Of a stretch of DNA of 64,000 nt, positions 46,640 through 59,300 are shown one piece after another. Both the position numbers and the translations under genes were made by a program. Position 1 is the stretch's first letter; every line of letters begins with the position of its first letter. The stretch comes from Haematococcus lacustris (Eukaryota > Chlorophyta > Chlorophyceae > Chlamydomonadales > Haematococcaceae), in assembly GCA_030144725.1 (NCBI GenBank), contig JASKMD010000028.1, positions 3,457,919-3,521,918 on the forward strand, in the 5' to 3' direction. The notes under the pieces are model-generated. The model saw only the letters and a program-made list of their open reading frames with translations. It did not search any database and was not told the origin of the DNA.

Positions 46640-47220
46640 AGGCAGCAGAATGGGTGGCTGCAGGAGTACGCAAGTCTGAATGCTCCAAGGCAGATGAGAT
46701 ATGCCGCCACTGCCAGCAGCGGCAGGAGGACCACGACTGTAGTAGCGAGGTTCAGTGCCCCATGTGACGTGGTTAGGTGATAAGGCCACTTGAAGAGAGA
46801 CCACGACAGTTGACAATGTCAATCATATGATTTTGATGCGAGAGTAATGGAGTGGGAGGCTTGATTATTTCTATGCACGAAGACGTTCTCAAAACTAACT
46901 TTAGACTTACTTTGGCCATCGGGGAATTTGAAACAATGAAAAATATGGCTCGGGAATAATATTTTAATTATAGTTTCCGAGGCCTCGGGAATCAAAAGGG
47001 ATAGTACGGTATCTGTGGACCTGCATTGTGTGCTGTACGATGCACAATAGCCTTCACAGGTCACAGGTGCCGCACTGATGCACAGACGGTGACCTGCCAT
47101 GTAGCCTGACCTGCATTAGGGTATACGCGCGCATGGAAAGCCATGACGCTTTGTCTGTAAGAAATGCTTCCCCTGGCTCAGCGAGTAGCGTCGCTGGGCA
47201 TAACTATCTAGGTGGCTATC
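46640..47220. other. Intergenic region, no gene seen
   Basis: Mixed-composition DNA including an AT-richer patch (46820-47010). Short ORFs lack support. Confidence 0.5.
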
Positions 47221-47600
47221 ATGTGGACCTGCCATGCTATCACGGCCTACGTGATGCCATGTGTGGATCATGACACTGTTGTGTCGCGATTGGTGGACCC
47301 CTCTCTACCACTCTCAGCTCCACCCTCTGGCCACACATCCCGGAAGCCCACGGCCTAGCGTGACCCTCAAGCTGCCAAGGCTCCCAGCAGTGATAACGTG
47401 GCTCTGAAGGGTGATTGGATGATGTACATAACTGCAGGCTGGGTGGTGTTTTGGGCGTAGCAGCTGGTGCTGAGGGAGCGGGCGCATGCGGGGACCAAGC
47501 GAGGCCGTCTATCCCTGCTAGCCAATGCTGGCATGCTTAGCCAGCCGGATTGCTGTTGCTGCTGCCTCTGCTGCTCCTGTCGTTGCTGCCCCAGGCCTGG
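47221..47600 (+). repeat. Left copy of a diverged direct repeat flanking the TnpB-like relic
   Basis: Shares ordered blocks with 49511-49865: ACACATCCCGGAAGCCCA, ATAACTGCA-GCTG-GTGGTGT, AGCAGC-GGTGCTGAGGGA, CTGCTAGCCA-GCTGGCA. The same orientation in both copies. Confidence 0.6.
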
Positions 47601-47850
47601 CCCCCAGACGTTCCCTTCCCCTTCCCTGGCCCCTCCCTGGCCTCGCCATACAGCCCAATGTGCCTGGATGAGTTTTTGTACCTTGCAACCTCCGACAACC
47701 ACCACGTCCGCAGTCCACGTCTACAATTGCCCCGTCCCTTTGGTGGCGGGTGCCACCTCCCTGCCCTGCTCCCTGCCCTGCTACCTGTCGCTGCTGCCCC
47801 AGGCCTGGCCCCCAGACGTTCTCTTCCCCTTCCCCCTCGTCACAGCACAG
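47575..47850 (+). repeat. Two tandem copies of a CCCCAGGCCTGGCCCCCAGA-containing segment
   Basis: The segment beginning CTGTCG(T/C)TGCTGCCCC occurs near 47577 and 47787, about 210 bp apart. Confidence 0.6.
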
Positions 47851-48109
47851 CCTCCTTGTCCCTCACTAGGGCCTCCATTTGAGCCGGACCACCGGGACCA
47901 CTAGTGGCCGCTAGCAGGAATACTAGGGACCACTAGTGGGCAATAGTCGCCTGACTTGAGTGGTGTTAATGGGCTGTCTGAAGTATACCCAGTGCCTACC
48001 ACCTACATCATTGCCTGACCCTGAGGGCTATTGTGTAGAGTTGGCATGACAAAACATGCGCTAATGTAATCTGATAACAGCTCATGAAGGGAGCACACAT
48101 TACTGTGCC

Positions 48110-49225
48110 ACAGCAGGCTGCAGCTGCTGCTGCTGTTGGGCTTGGGGAGGCTTGTCTCGCAGCCGCTTGTAGCCCAGGCCAGGGTACTCTTTGCCCTTGG
48201 CTGGCAGAGCTCACATCTTTCTATTAGCACAGCTCCAGTGGACGCCACCTACTCCCCCAAATGCGCTGCATCTTCAGCGCTGCATTGCAGTCCCTGTCCA
48301 TCCACCTGCCTAGCTGTGGTGCTGGCTTGGCTTTGGCAGCCTTGCCCTGGGCCTTGCCTTTGCCCTTGGTGGGCTGGGTGGGCTCAGCTGCCTCCTGGCT
48401 GCTGCGTGGGGCCTGTGGGGGCTTGCGTGGGGCCACTACCGAGCACCACATCAGGTCCCACACTGGCTGGTCACGCTGCTGGCTCCATGCTAGGCGCAGC
48501 AGGCGCAGGTCCACCTGCCCTGCTGGGGGCTTCCAGCCTGCACGCCTGGTTGGCTGCTCATGGTCCAGCTCCTCCTCACATGGCTGCTTGCCATTCACTG
48601 CTGAGCTGACCCGGGTGGTGCGGTGCTCATCCACAAGCACCGCCCTGCCCCGCCGCTGGTCTGCACCACTGGGCCTGCACACCACCTTGCGCAGGCCCGC
48701 AGCACCGCATCAGCACCCCACCCACCCCCAGTGCCAATGCCAGCTGCGCCAAAGAAGAAGACCACCAGCTGCTTGGCATGCCCATGGCGCTCCATGGACA
48801 CCTCCGCCATGTCCTTCTCCAACTGCAGCCATGCACACAAGGCACACACCACCTCCCAATCCCTTACCCTCCCTCCCACCCACCCACCCTCATCTCCTTG
48901 AAGAACTGCTCCAGCGCCCAGTCCTGACACCCGGTCACTGCCGTGCCAACTTGGGGTCCAGGTACACCTCCCACACCGCATCCCAGGTGGCCAGGGTGAC
49001 AGTGATGTGCTTCAGGTTGGCCTCCAGGGAGGTGCCGGCTGAGCTTGCTACTGCCAGGTGCTGGAGGTGGGGCTGGAATGTGTTAGCCACCGCCCTCCAG
49101 CCCAGAGTGAGGTCGAGCTCAGTGCAGCTGGCCACCAGCTCAGCTAGGTGCCGCAGGTTGGGCCTTTTAAACGCCGAAGACGCGAGGGGGCCTGCTACTT
49201 CTCCTCCTGCTGCAGGTGTTTTCAA
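48110..49225 (-). pseudogene. TnpB/Fanzor-like RuvC nuclease, degraded copy 1
   Basis: Minus-strand pieces, in order: LRHLAELVASCTELDLTLGW and AGTSLEANLKHITVTLATWD; EKDMAEVSMERHGHAKQL; VVFFFGAAGIGTGGGWGADA; then after a one-base frame change near 48690, VDEHRTTRVSS (48634-48602), QPCEEELDHEQP, LAWSQQRDQPVWDLMWC, and DRDCNAALKMQRI (DRDCNAAL at 48298-48275). The VDE-RT and DRD-NAA pair matches the order of RuvC-II Glu and RuvC-III Asp in TnpB, OrfB and Fanzor proteins, which are RNA-guided DNA nucleases. The C-terminal part PAKGKEYPGLGYKRLRDKPP follows in another frame (about 48203-48115). The RuvC-I Asp segment and a clear four-Cys ribbon are not seen. The family assignment is inferred from motifs; the copy is not functional. 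Confidence 0.65.
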
Positions 49226-49510
49226 AGCCCTGGTCTGGTCTTACATGAAACAGCCGGTGGACACATCTCAACCCAGCGTAGTTACATTTGGCCACTGGCC
49301 ACATGAATCTTTTTCGAAAGACAGCCAGAACAAGAGCATGTCATGGCACGATCAGACCAACGGACAACCCAGGTCATTAGTAATGATGGGCATGGCCATA
49401 TAGCCCGTGCCTGGAGGGAGATGAGATGCCTGGAGTGAGATGCCTGGAGTTAATGGCCATATAGCACGTGCCTGGAGTGAGATTGCCAACTTTAACTGGC
49501 AGTGACCACG

Positions 49511-49865
49511 TCTGTGGTTACCTACCATGTGGCCGTCCTGTGGACCTGCCATAATGCTCTGCTTTTTTATGCCATGCGTCCCCCACAACGAGCTCCACCC
49601 ATGTACTACACATCCCGGAAGCCCACCCCAAGGCCCGAGCGCAAGCATAAGCCCAAGCGACCCCTTGAAGAGATCACGTGGCGCCGGAGGGAGACACCGG
49701 AGGGAGACAACACGGCAACGGGCAAGTCTATAACTGCAAGCTGAGTGGTGTGGTGGTGCTCCGGGCGCAGCAGCAGGTGCTGAGGGAAGGGGCACATGCG
49801 AGTCCATTTGTCCTGCTAGCCACAGCTGGCAAGCTCAGCCAGGTTGATATTACTGCAGCCGCAGC
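49511..49865 (+). repeat. Right copy of the diverged direct repeat flanking the TnpB-like relic
   Basis: Partner of 47221-47600. One plus frame reads TSRKPTPRPERKHKPKRPLE and then, one frame over, VVVLRAQQQVLREGAHASPF, suggesting a decayed coding sequence of unknown type. Confidence 0.55.
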
Positions 49866-50343
49866 CCGCCCCGCCCCTAGCCGTTGATCACATAAGTAGG
49901 AGTACTGTCAATACTTCGAGGTAAGGGCAGCAGCAGCAAGGCAGGGCATTCCTTTGACATGTTGGATCATGAGTAAGCTCCTTGTACACTACCGCTATCT
50001 TCCTCAGCTTAAGGCCTGCCTCGTAGCCAAAGTTGTCCTTGCGAATCCTCAGCTAAGTCAGCGAGGAGCTGCTTGATGACCTTGTCTTTGTAGCTTGTCG
50101 TGGTGTTGAAGGCACTGGGTCAACGTGACTATCCGGCAACCTACCCGGTTGGCCTGCATCGGAAACAGTCCGTGCACCGGAAACTGATAAGAACTATAGT
50201 TGTCAGGCAAGCTTGAGGCAGTAGGCGCGCTATCTGGCCACTCAATGAGCTACGGCGCAAGCTATAATCTCGTTGAGTCGAGGCTCATAACCGGGGGAGC
50301 GAGCAGTGATGCGTGACATGCCAGCTAGCAACTGCGAACAGCG
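49866..50343. other. Intergenic region downstream of the large helical-repeat gene
   Basis: No gene recognised; probably includes the 3' UTR of the minus-strand gene ending at 50344. Confidence 0.5.
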
Positions 50344-53300
50344 TTAGCCCTTCCGTTTAGCCTGTTTCTTTTTCTTGTGGCTTTGTCCTTTCCCGCCCTT
50401 GCCCTCTCCCCCGACCCCGCCCCGCCTCGCAAATCCGATGGTGCGTGACGTCGACATAGGTACCACTGGACCCGTCACGTCGACTGCCGACCGAGTGTCA
50501 GGCTTGTCAGTCGAAGTCGAAGCGCATTGTAGCAAAAAATCCGCTCCGACCGCGATGCTCACATCGCGCTTGAAGGCCGTCGGGGAGTTGGGCGAGGGGT
50601 CGCCGGGCCAGGGTGAGCCGGAGTCGCTGCTTGAACCATTAGGGGGTGTAGCGTACATCTCAAACACTTTCCTTCGGTGAGATACAACACCAGCCGTGGC
50701 CGCCATGATGCCAGGGCCAAGGACGCCTACGTCTGGCAGCTGCACCAGAGCTTCCACTGTGCCCATGAGTAGCTGCTGAAGCTGCCCAGCCTTGGTGCTG
50801 TCATTGTTAACTGGCCAGGACTTTGGGAGACGGAGCTGTGTGTGGAGGTCGTAGGGGCAGCCAGCAAGGTGCAGGGCCTCCAAGAAGGCTTCCTCGTGTT
50901 CAACTGCAAACTGCACTGATAGAAGTAGGGCTGTGACGTCATCGGGTGGTTCACTCTGGCCAGCACTGCCAGCTGAGTCACTAGTGCCCTGCCCAAGGGT
51001 GGTGTTGTGTTGCAGCAGCTGCTGCTGCTGCTGCTGAGACTGCTGACCAAACCCTTCGACGTTGAGCTGGCTTTGGGGAGCTTCTGGTCCAGGGAGGGGC
51101 TCACAGCTCCCCCTACCTAGTCGAGCAGACCTGAGAATGTTGGTGTACCACTCCCACCGGCCCCACTGCGCCAAGGCAAACTGCAGGTGAGGATGCAACG
51201 GTGCCCCGCACTCAAACATGTTGCCAGGCAGGCCCATACGCAACAGTGCCAGCGCCAGCACAGCCTCCTGCCAGGCTGTGGCTTCGGCACTGCTTGGTGT
51301 AGGTGTTGCAGGGCTGTGCTGCGTGGAGCGCTCGTCTGCAAGCTGTGCTTGGCCTCCCGAGGCTTGCGCCCCTATGGACCAGTCATTTGCGCTGCCACAA
51401 GAAGAGGGGGTGGAGGGGGGTGGGCTGTGCGGTGCTATTGCTTGAAGGCCTGTTGCTTCTGATTGGGCTGGCTGGCCGGTGTCAAGAGCGCCAACAAGGG
51501 TACAGTCCACCTCAGCATGCTGTGATGGGCGCATCAGAACAAGCAGCTCCTCAACGAGGCGATTGAGGAACATAATCTTGAAGGGAGGGCAGTTGATCCA
51601 CAGGCTAAAAAGCAGGGTCCACTGCCTGGGTTCCCAAAAGTATCTATCAGGTGCTGTGCTGCCATCACCCCCCACGCATTCCGCAGTCGAAGATGACTGA
51701 TTGAAGCTGGACCAGTCTGCCATCTCGAGCCATTGCCTGCAGAGTGAACAACAGCCTGCTGGCTGCATGATGACCTGAGCTGCACCAAAGACAATGGCTA
51801 ATCACACTCCACGGTCTCTATGTGTGACTACAGAAAAGGTAATGGCAGCCTGCACCCAGCCTGAGTAACAAGATAGTCTGGCAGCACTCACTGAATGGGC
51901 AGCTCCTCAGGCAGTGGTGATGGGGCTGTGTTGGGTGATGCAGGGCAGAGATGTGGCTCCAGCACCACCAGCAGTGCTTCCAGTGGCATGGCCATGGCCT
52001 TGGAAGATTTTGCGTCGTATGATACCAGTAGCCTGCAGGCACAGGGGTGAATGGTGACAGCAGTTTGCAGGTACCATCAGTGCTAGGGCAGGTTCGGCGT
52101 GGGCATGGCAGCTCGTTGGCATCCACGCAACTCCATGCCCAGCACAAGGAGCTGCAGCCACCTTTCCAGCGCTTGCTGCAGCAGCCCAGCCTCAGCCTCC
52201 AGGTGCCGCTTGGCCACAGCATACAGCAGGCTGGCACGCCAGAAGGAGTCGTAGCGGCCGACAACGTGCGGGCCACCATTGAAGAGCATAGCAGCAAAGG
52301 ACTCCTGCCCTTTGTACACAGCGCCTCCTTCCAACGTGCCTGCAGCCCTTGCTGCCCCCACAGCGCCACCACCACTGCTACTGCTGCTGCCACCATGCTC
52401 ACTGCCCAGTGCCCTCAGGCCCAGCTGCAGCAGGCTGTTGACGGCTCTGGGCGGGATGAGGCAAAAGGGTTGTAGCGCCTGTTGCTGTATCAGTCTGCCT
52501 GGTTGCAGGTGCTGCATGACAGCTTGCCATACACCCAGCATGCGAGGGCTTACGAGAGCTTGCTGTGGCTCCTCAAAATCGCTGTAGAGGGAGATATCAC
52601 AACCGAACTCCTTTCCAGGGATCCCGCCATCCATGGCATCGGTGGTTATGTACTGTGCAAGGTTGCTGACAAGGTATAGGGTGCCCAGCACCTGCAGCCA
52701 GGCAAAACCTTGCCAAGTTGCTCCGGGGTCACTCAGTTCTCACAGCAACCCACAGCTGTGACCAGTTGCCTTCACAAATTCTCATGGCTATCTATAGGAG
52801 CTTGATGAAACAAGGTCAAACAGGCTGAACCTGCTGCCCACACCTGAAAGAAGTGTGAGGCTGGCAGGTACTGGCTGCAGCGCCCAGTCAGCTGAGAAGC
52901 AAGGACCTTGTAGCCGTCCATGGAGGCAATGTAATCGCCTGATGCCAGCTGCTGTGCTGTTGTCATCAGCACGGAGCCACGCAGTAGCTCCACCTCCTCC
53001 CGCCAGCCATACAAGGTGTTGGCACAAGCAGCCAGCTGCCTCGACACCAGCTGGGTCCATGACTGAAGTAGGTGACTGCCTCTTTCCGCGGAGCCAGCGA
53101 ACAGTGTACCATCCTCTTCATCAATCACACCGACCTGCAAGCCAGGAATGGCACACCAAGGTATTGCTTGGGCTTGGGCCAAGCTGAGCTATTAAGTCTT
53201 GGCTGCGGTGGACATTCAGTAGGAAGGGGGCATGGGCCAGCAGGTGAAAGGAAGAGGCCCAAAAGAGGCCCAGGTCAACGCAACAGGGCAGGGGGGCAGT

Positions 53301-56300
53301 GTAGACAGCATGTTCATGTGGAATGGAAAGTAAAGTTTACAGCCCTTGTATTACCTGACTAGGTTAGCTGATAAGCCTAGGTTGACAGACGCCCTTGGAA
53401 GGGAAGATGCAGTGGCATGGGCTACTGTCCACGTCAGCTGTGCGCCGTGTGCAGCTGACAATTGCGGGCCATCAGGCTTAGTGCTCCCACCACCTCTCTC
53501 GGCTTGCACAGGGCCAGCCCACCTGAGTTAAGATCGTGTGGCGCAGCAAAATCCAAATGTTGCGCGGCGCGAGGCCCTTGTCATTGGTGTACTCCAAGCA
53601 CTTGGTGTGCCAGCTTCGCAGGTCAACTTCCCTGCCCCAAGTTGAGGGCTGTGTCAGGCTCTCTGGCCAGCTGCCAGTGGGTGAGGGGCGGGTGGTCAGG
53701 GCCAGGCAGGGCACCGCCCACACCTCCTCCCAGCTCCCGGCCGTGACAAGCTCCTGCACTAGCGACAGGCGGCAGCCAGGAGCTGACATGAGCATGTGAT
53801 GAGGTTCACCTGACACATCCTACTGCTCACCCAGGGGACAACGAGACCTAGCGACCCAGGTGACAACGAGACCAACGCAGGGGACAACGAGACCAAGCGA
53901 GACCTAGCGACCCAGGCTGGGTGCCCGATGATGGTGCTGCTGTGCCTGGGGCTGCCACGACTGTCTTGGCTTCCATCAACATCAGTGTTTTGTGCTGTTG
54001 CACTGGCAACCCAGCGAGACTGGCAACAAGAAGTATGTTACAACCCACACCGTCGTGTGCTGGTCTGATTGTAAGCGTGTCCTGGTCTAGCATGTGCTGG
54101 TCTAGCTGTGGTTCAGCATGAGCATTAGCATGAGCTGATCAAACACACTGCACAGCAGACAACGTCGATAGCTCAGCTAACACATGCTGGTCATAGCTTC
54201 TTGACTACACAACACACCATGTGCGTAGGCGGTGGTCACAGCTTCTTGCATGTAGGCTGCACATCCCACCTTGAGATGTGCATCCTGCAGCCGCAAGCGT
54301 GCCTGCTGGTCCAGCACCTGGTCCAGCTCCTGCAGTGAGTGCGGCTCCCTCATCACCCCGTACACCAGCAGCACCAGCGTGGTCTTGAAGGACAAGCTGA
54401 GGCGAGGCGCGCTGGGCAAAGCCAGCAGGGTAAGGAGGGCCTGCAACAGCGGCCAGCAGGCAGGTCTCAAGCCTGTTTAGCTCAGCCCACCTCCAGCTCA
54501 CCATCAAGCAGATGACCATGGACATCAGAGCAAGTAAGGGCTGGCATGAACAGGTAAGGCAACGAAAGCTGCTGTGCATTGAAGCAACATGAGGCACTGA
54601 AGCAACATACTCAACCACATTCACAAAACCTGTAGAGCCCCCTAGAAATAAACTACCCATGGTGCATGAAAGCATGTGCGTGGCAGAGGCAGATGAGGCA
54701 GGGTCTCGGGCCTGTTCGGATGGCACCCCCACCCCTACTGAGACCAGCCCACCACAGCTCACAAACAAGCAAATTCTGATGAGGCATGGAAGTTTCCTAC
54801 CTTTATAGCTACCTACCTTTGCTACACCCTGGGCAGGGGCATAGCCAGCTGCCTGCAGCTTCCCCAGGATGCCTGCAAGCTGAGGGGCCGTCAGAAGCTC
54901 AGGCGTGTGGGCAATGTCCACACACACACGGCCCACCAGGGCGTCCACCACTGAGACCCAGCCTGCTGGCCAGGCCTGACTGGACAGCAGCTGCGCCTGG
55001 ACCTGGTCCCTGAGGCCTAGAGGCCAGCCTGCAAGCTGCGCTGCGCTGCCCCGCTCCTTGCCACCCTCCTCCAGCTCAGCTGCCCTGGCAGCCGCCTCCA
55101 GGTGCTGCTGGACCTGGTAGTCTGTGGTGGGGGCTGAGGCCTGGGTGGCGGCGGGTGGGACAGGCTCCACGCTGAGGGGGTTGTCTGGCACATGCCGCTG
55201 CAGCAGTGGAGGTGCCAGCAGGCCTAGCCCGCTCAATGCTTCCAGCACCTGCAACCAGATTGCCAATCGTATGCGGAGATTGGTCGCCTGAGCTTCCATC
55301 AGCCTCGTGTGGACAGTGTATTTGGCAAGGCAGGAGTCAAACACAAGACATGTGAACTAGGCTCATACCCTGCTACATACAGCAACTAGAGGTGGTCACA
55401 CCAATAAAGACAATCAGCGCCAATTCCTGGCAGTAAAGCACAAGAAAAGTGCGTGCAATACAGCATTTGTGCGTAAGTTAGCCTACATAGCAAGGCTCTG
55501 TTACCACCCTCCCCCGCCAAGTCTGCCCCTCCTCCTCCAATGCAGTGCAAAGCAATATATGTATAGGTCGACAAGGTGTGGCGGCCAGCATGTGTTGCGC
55601 ACCCACCTGCAACACAGTCACAGCACCAAAGCTCTGGGGCTGGCCTTGCTGGGCTGTGCTGCCGAGCTCACTGTGGCTGCCAGGTTGCTGGACGCTGAGG
55701 GCAAGCTGCACAGCGCAGCTCATGACCTGGCCCATCATGAGACACCTCAGCACCTGCACAGCCTCTGGCTCAGTGCCCAGGGGGCTCAGGGCAGTGGCCC
55801 AGTCCTGATCCTGGCCTGGCTGCTGTGAGGGGGCCAGCAGCGGGAGCATGCGGGCTGTGGTGAGCAAGAAGCCAATTGCGCTCTTGTTGTTCTTTTTGGC
55901 TGCGTAGTGCTGCAGCGCACCATCCTGCCAGGCCAGGCGCAGCAAAAACAACAAAACGTCGCTGGCATGCTGCAGGTTTAGAGCCTTGGGGCTGGAGGCC
56001 TTGGCTGCAGTCTTGGCTGTAGTTTTGGTACTTGCACCGCTGCTGCTACCCTTGCTGCTGCTGTGCTTGTCAGGGGCTCTGCGTGCAGCAGCTGACCCTG
56101 GCTTAGCGCTGCCACCAGTGGCCCGCAGTTCCTCAGTGAGAGCCTGGGTCAGCTGGTCCAGCGCGCCTGACAAGGACAGCAGCTCCAGCAGCTGCAGGGC
56201 AGTCAGAAGCACCGTACGGCCTCATACAGCACCATACGGCCTCACCCTACGCTAATGTTTGCAACTCAACATCCTAGCCCAGCACCTGGCTGGTCATGCG

Positions 56301-59300
56301 GCTTGCAGGACAAACAGGCCTGATGGTTGATGATTTACACGGTTGGTTGGTTACCAATAATCTGTGTTTCCCAGAGTTCTGGGCCTGATTATCTGAGTCG
56401 GTTGCCTCAGCAGGCCACTCTTTAAACACGCATGCACACCCTCACTCAGCATTCTAGCCTAGTATTTGGCTGATTATACGGTTGGATGTCTAAAGATACG
56501 AACGCAGAGATGCTTGGAGACACTTTCAATGATAACCTATATGATTCATGCGGTTGATTCATGCAGTGGTTTAGTCACCGCACTAAAAGAAGCAAACAGT
56601 ACCGGGCAAAAAGAAGCAAACAGGACCAGGAGGAGCATCTCAGCACAGACACACACATACACACACACACCTGTGGGCTGGCGCTGGATGCTGTGTCTTG
56701 GCTGCACGCTGTCGCCAGCTGCATGCACCACGACCCTGGTGGCGCCTGCTGGGCATCATCAGCCCATTGTAGCCCACTGGGCTGGTGAGGGAGGTGCTGG
56801 GCGTCACCAGCGTACCATGCATGGCAGACCTGGGGTGGCAGAGGCAGCAGTGGCATCCCTTACGTACTGTGAGACATGAAGCACACAGGCATGATGCACA
56901 CACACACAGCTGACAGCTACCATGTGTTTTGCAACTCAGTATGTATGAATTCAAAGCCTCATCAAGGTTACCAGCTGCCATACATATAGTGCACAATTAC
57001 AAGCTTTTTCTGAGTTTGTAACAGTTGGCTCTTTGGCAGTGGCAGGCTCATGTGTGTGACGCAGACGTTGACTGCCCGCACCTGGGCCAAGCGCTGGTGC
57101 AGCTGGAAGAGCTCAGCTTGGTGGTCAGTGTTAGTGGCTGCTTGCAGTTTGGCCAGCTGCTGCAAGTCCAGGACTGCAGCCAGCTGCTTGCCAGGGATTA
57201 AGCCAGGCCATGCCACACAGCCTACACTGCTGGGAAGGTCAAGTGGGACAACCTGTGTGGCTGCCTGGCGCTGCTCCTGGCTGGCACCAGCTGGGCTAGC
57301 TGGCCGGGTCAGGGTCAGGGCATGGGCCCACCCTAAGGCCTGCAGCTGCTGGTGCAGAGCGCTGTGGCCAGGGCTACCAGCAGCAGCTGCAGTGGTGCTA
57401 GCTGCCATGCCTGACTTCTCAATGTGCAGAGTCAAAGCAAAGTCTCTTAGCTGCTGCAGGGCACATGTCAAGGCCAGGGTGATTTGAGGTGGCAGCTGCA
57501 GGATGCCAGTCTGATGTGTAGCTTGAGTCAGTTGTGAGCTGTCTTGCCCTCCTGCCTCCTCAGACGCAAGCTGCCTTGGCAGCGCCAGGCTACCAGACTG
57601 GTCTGATACTGCTGTATCTGGCAAGCCGACTGGAGCAGTTGCTTGAGCGAGGTGGTTCCCTGGCAGACCTGAAGCTGATGCCGCCAGGGGTTCAGAGGTG
57701 AGGAAGGCAGCGCAAGTGCACAGCGCCAGGCAGGTGGGCAGGTCCAGGGTGGCAGCCTGGACAGCTCCCTCCTCACCCAGCAATCCACTGGTGACGGTGT
57801 AGCCATGCAAGCAGTGAAGGACCGCTGGTTGCAGCTGCAGCTTGACCTCGCGCCAACACCAGGTCGGGCAGGATGGCTCATCATGCACCCTGACCAGAGG
57901 CAAATAGGTGACCAGTGCTGCCAGCTGGTGCAGGCCACCTGCAGGCCACGGTGCAGGGGTTTCTGGCATGGGCGAGACTCTTAATTCTGGTGAATGACCA
58001 TGTGAAGAAGGAGCCGCCATGTACCACATGGACTATTTGCAAGTGGTGGGTAGCGCAGGGGCAGTAGCAATCCACATCATGTGGCAGGATGCGTGGAGCC
58101 ACTACCAGGCACCACATCAGGCCCGGCACTGGCTGGTATGCTGCTGGCTCCATGCTAGACGCAGCAGCCGGTGGTCTACCTGCTCTGCTGGGGCCTTCCA
58201 GCTTGCAAGCCTGGCGGGCTTACGTTTGTCCAGCTGCTCCTCACAGGGCTGCTGACCAGTCACAGCTGAGCCTTCTGGCTGGTGTGACTCATGCTCTAGC
58301 ACTACCCTGCCCCGCTGCTGGTCTGTGCCCCTGGGCCTGCACACCACCTTACAGCAGACTTGCACAACCGCATCAGCACCGCAGCCTCCCCAGGTGCCAA
58401 CGCCAGCTGTGCCAAAGGAAACCCCAACTGCTTGACACCGTGTCAGAGCATTCTAGACACATCATGACCTATGGTAGTTGTGCAACGCCCAACAGCACCA
58501 TATCACCTACACCATGGCTGGCATGATCTCTGCAAAGGAAGACGGTAATTATATCTCTATCTAAGATTGTTTTGTGGGCCTAGAGCGAGCTTGGAATATA
58601 TCAAGCGCTCTTAGTGGCACTGGGCTCTTCAGTGGTGGCCCGCATGTCATCGGGCGCTACGACTCCTTGTGGCTTACAAGCTTGTTGAATGCTGTAGTCA
58701 AGCGGCACCCGGAGGCTGAGGCTGGGCTGGTGCAGCAAGCGCTGGCACTAGGCAGCGTGACATCGCTGGCGACAAATTGAAACAACGGGTTTGCGAAGCG
58801 GGCTATTCGTGTGTGTTGCCCTGACTGCTTGTCGCGAGTTCGAGACGGTTCCGAAAAGGGCAGCGCAAAGTCAAATGTCATACGCGAGGACAGCTGGCGG
58901 ATCAGGACGCGGTGCTGCCAAAGCTGGACAGGTACGTACAAGCGGGCAATCTATGTGTGAAGCAAGCCTGGCTCCATCGTATGTTCGCTGTCGAGCACGG
59001 CACGAGCAAGCACCCACCTGCGTCAAAGGTGGATGTCTCAGCAAGCTGCTGAACCAAATTCGTGATCTGTTGCTTCAGCGTCCTGGCTTGCAGCACCAAG
59101 CGCAGGTCTATCACGAACTCCAGCGCCGTCACAGCACTGCCGAGGTCCTGCCAGCAGTGCAAGCACCCAGTGGAGTACATATAGCTTTGCACAACCAAGA
59201 TGGAGACTGCTAGCTCCATCCAAGTGACACCAACAATACAGTGGTCCAGAGGATGGCATGTAGGTGAAGGTGTACAGGCAGCTGGGCATCTTGCCGTGTG

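Larger units (their letters stand above)
57938..59017 (-). other. 1.1-kb intron (or intergenic gap) with two inserted fragments
   Basis: Contains TnpB-like relic 2 (58090-58440) and an antisense exon fragment (58622-58745). The rest shows no coding signal. Confidence 0.5.

Noticed and set aside
51187..51566. Plus-strand Cys-rich ORFs opposite the last exon of the large helical-repeat gene
   Set aside because: Antisense shadows of a long minus-strand exon with coherent protein sequence.
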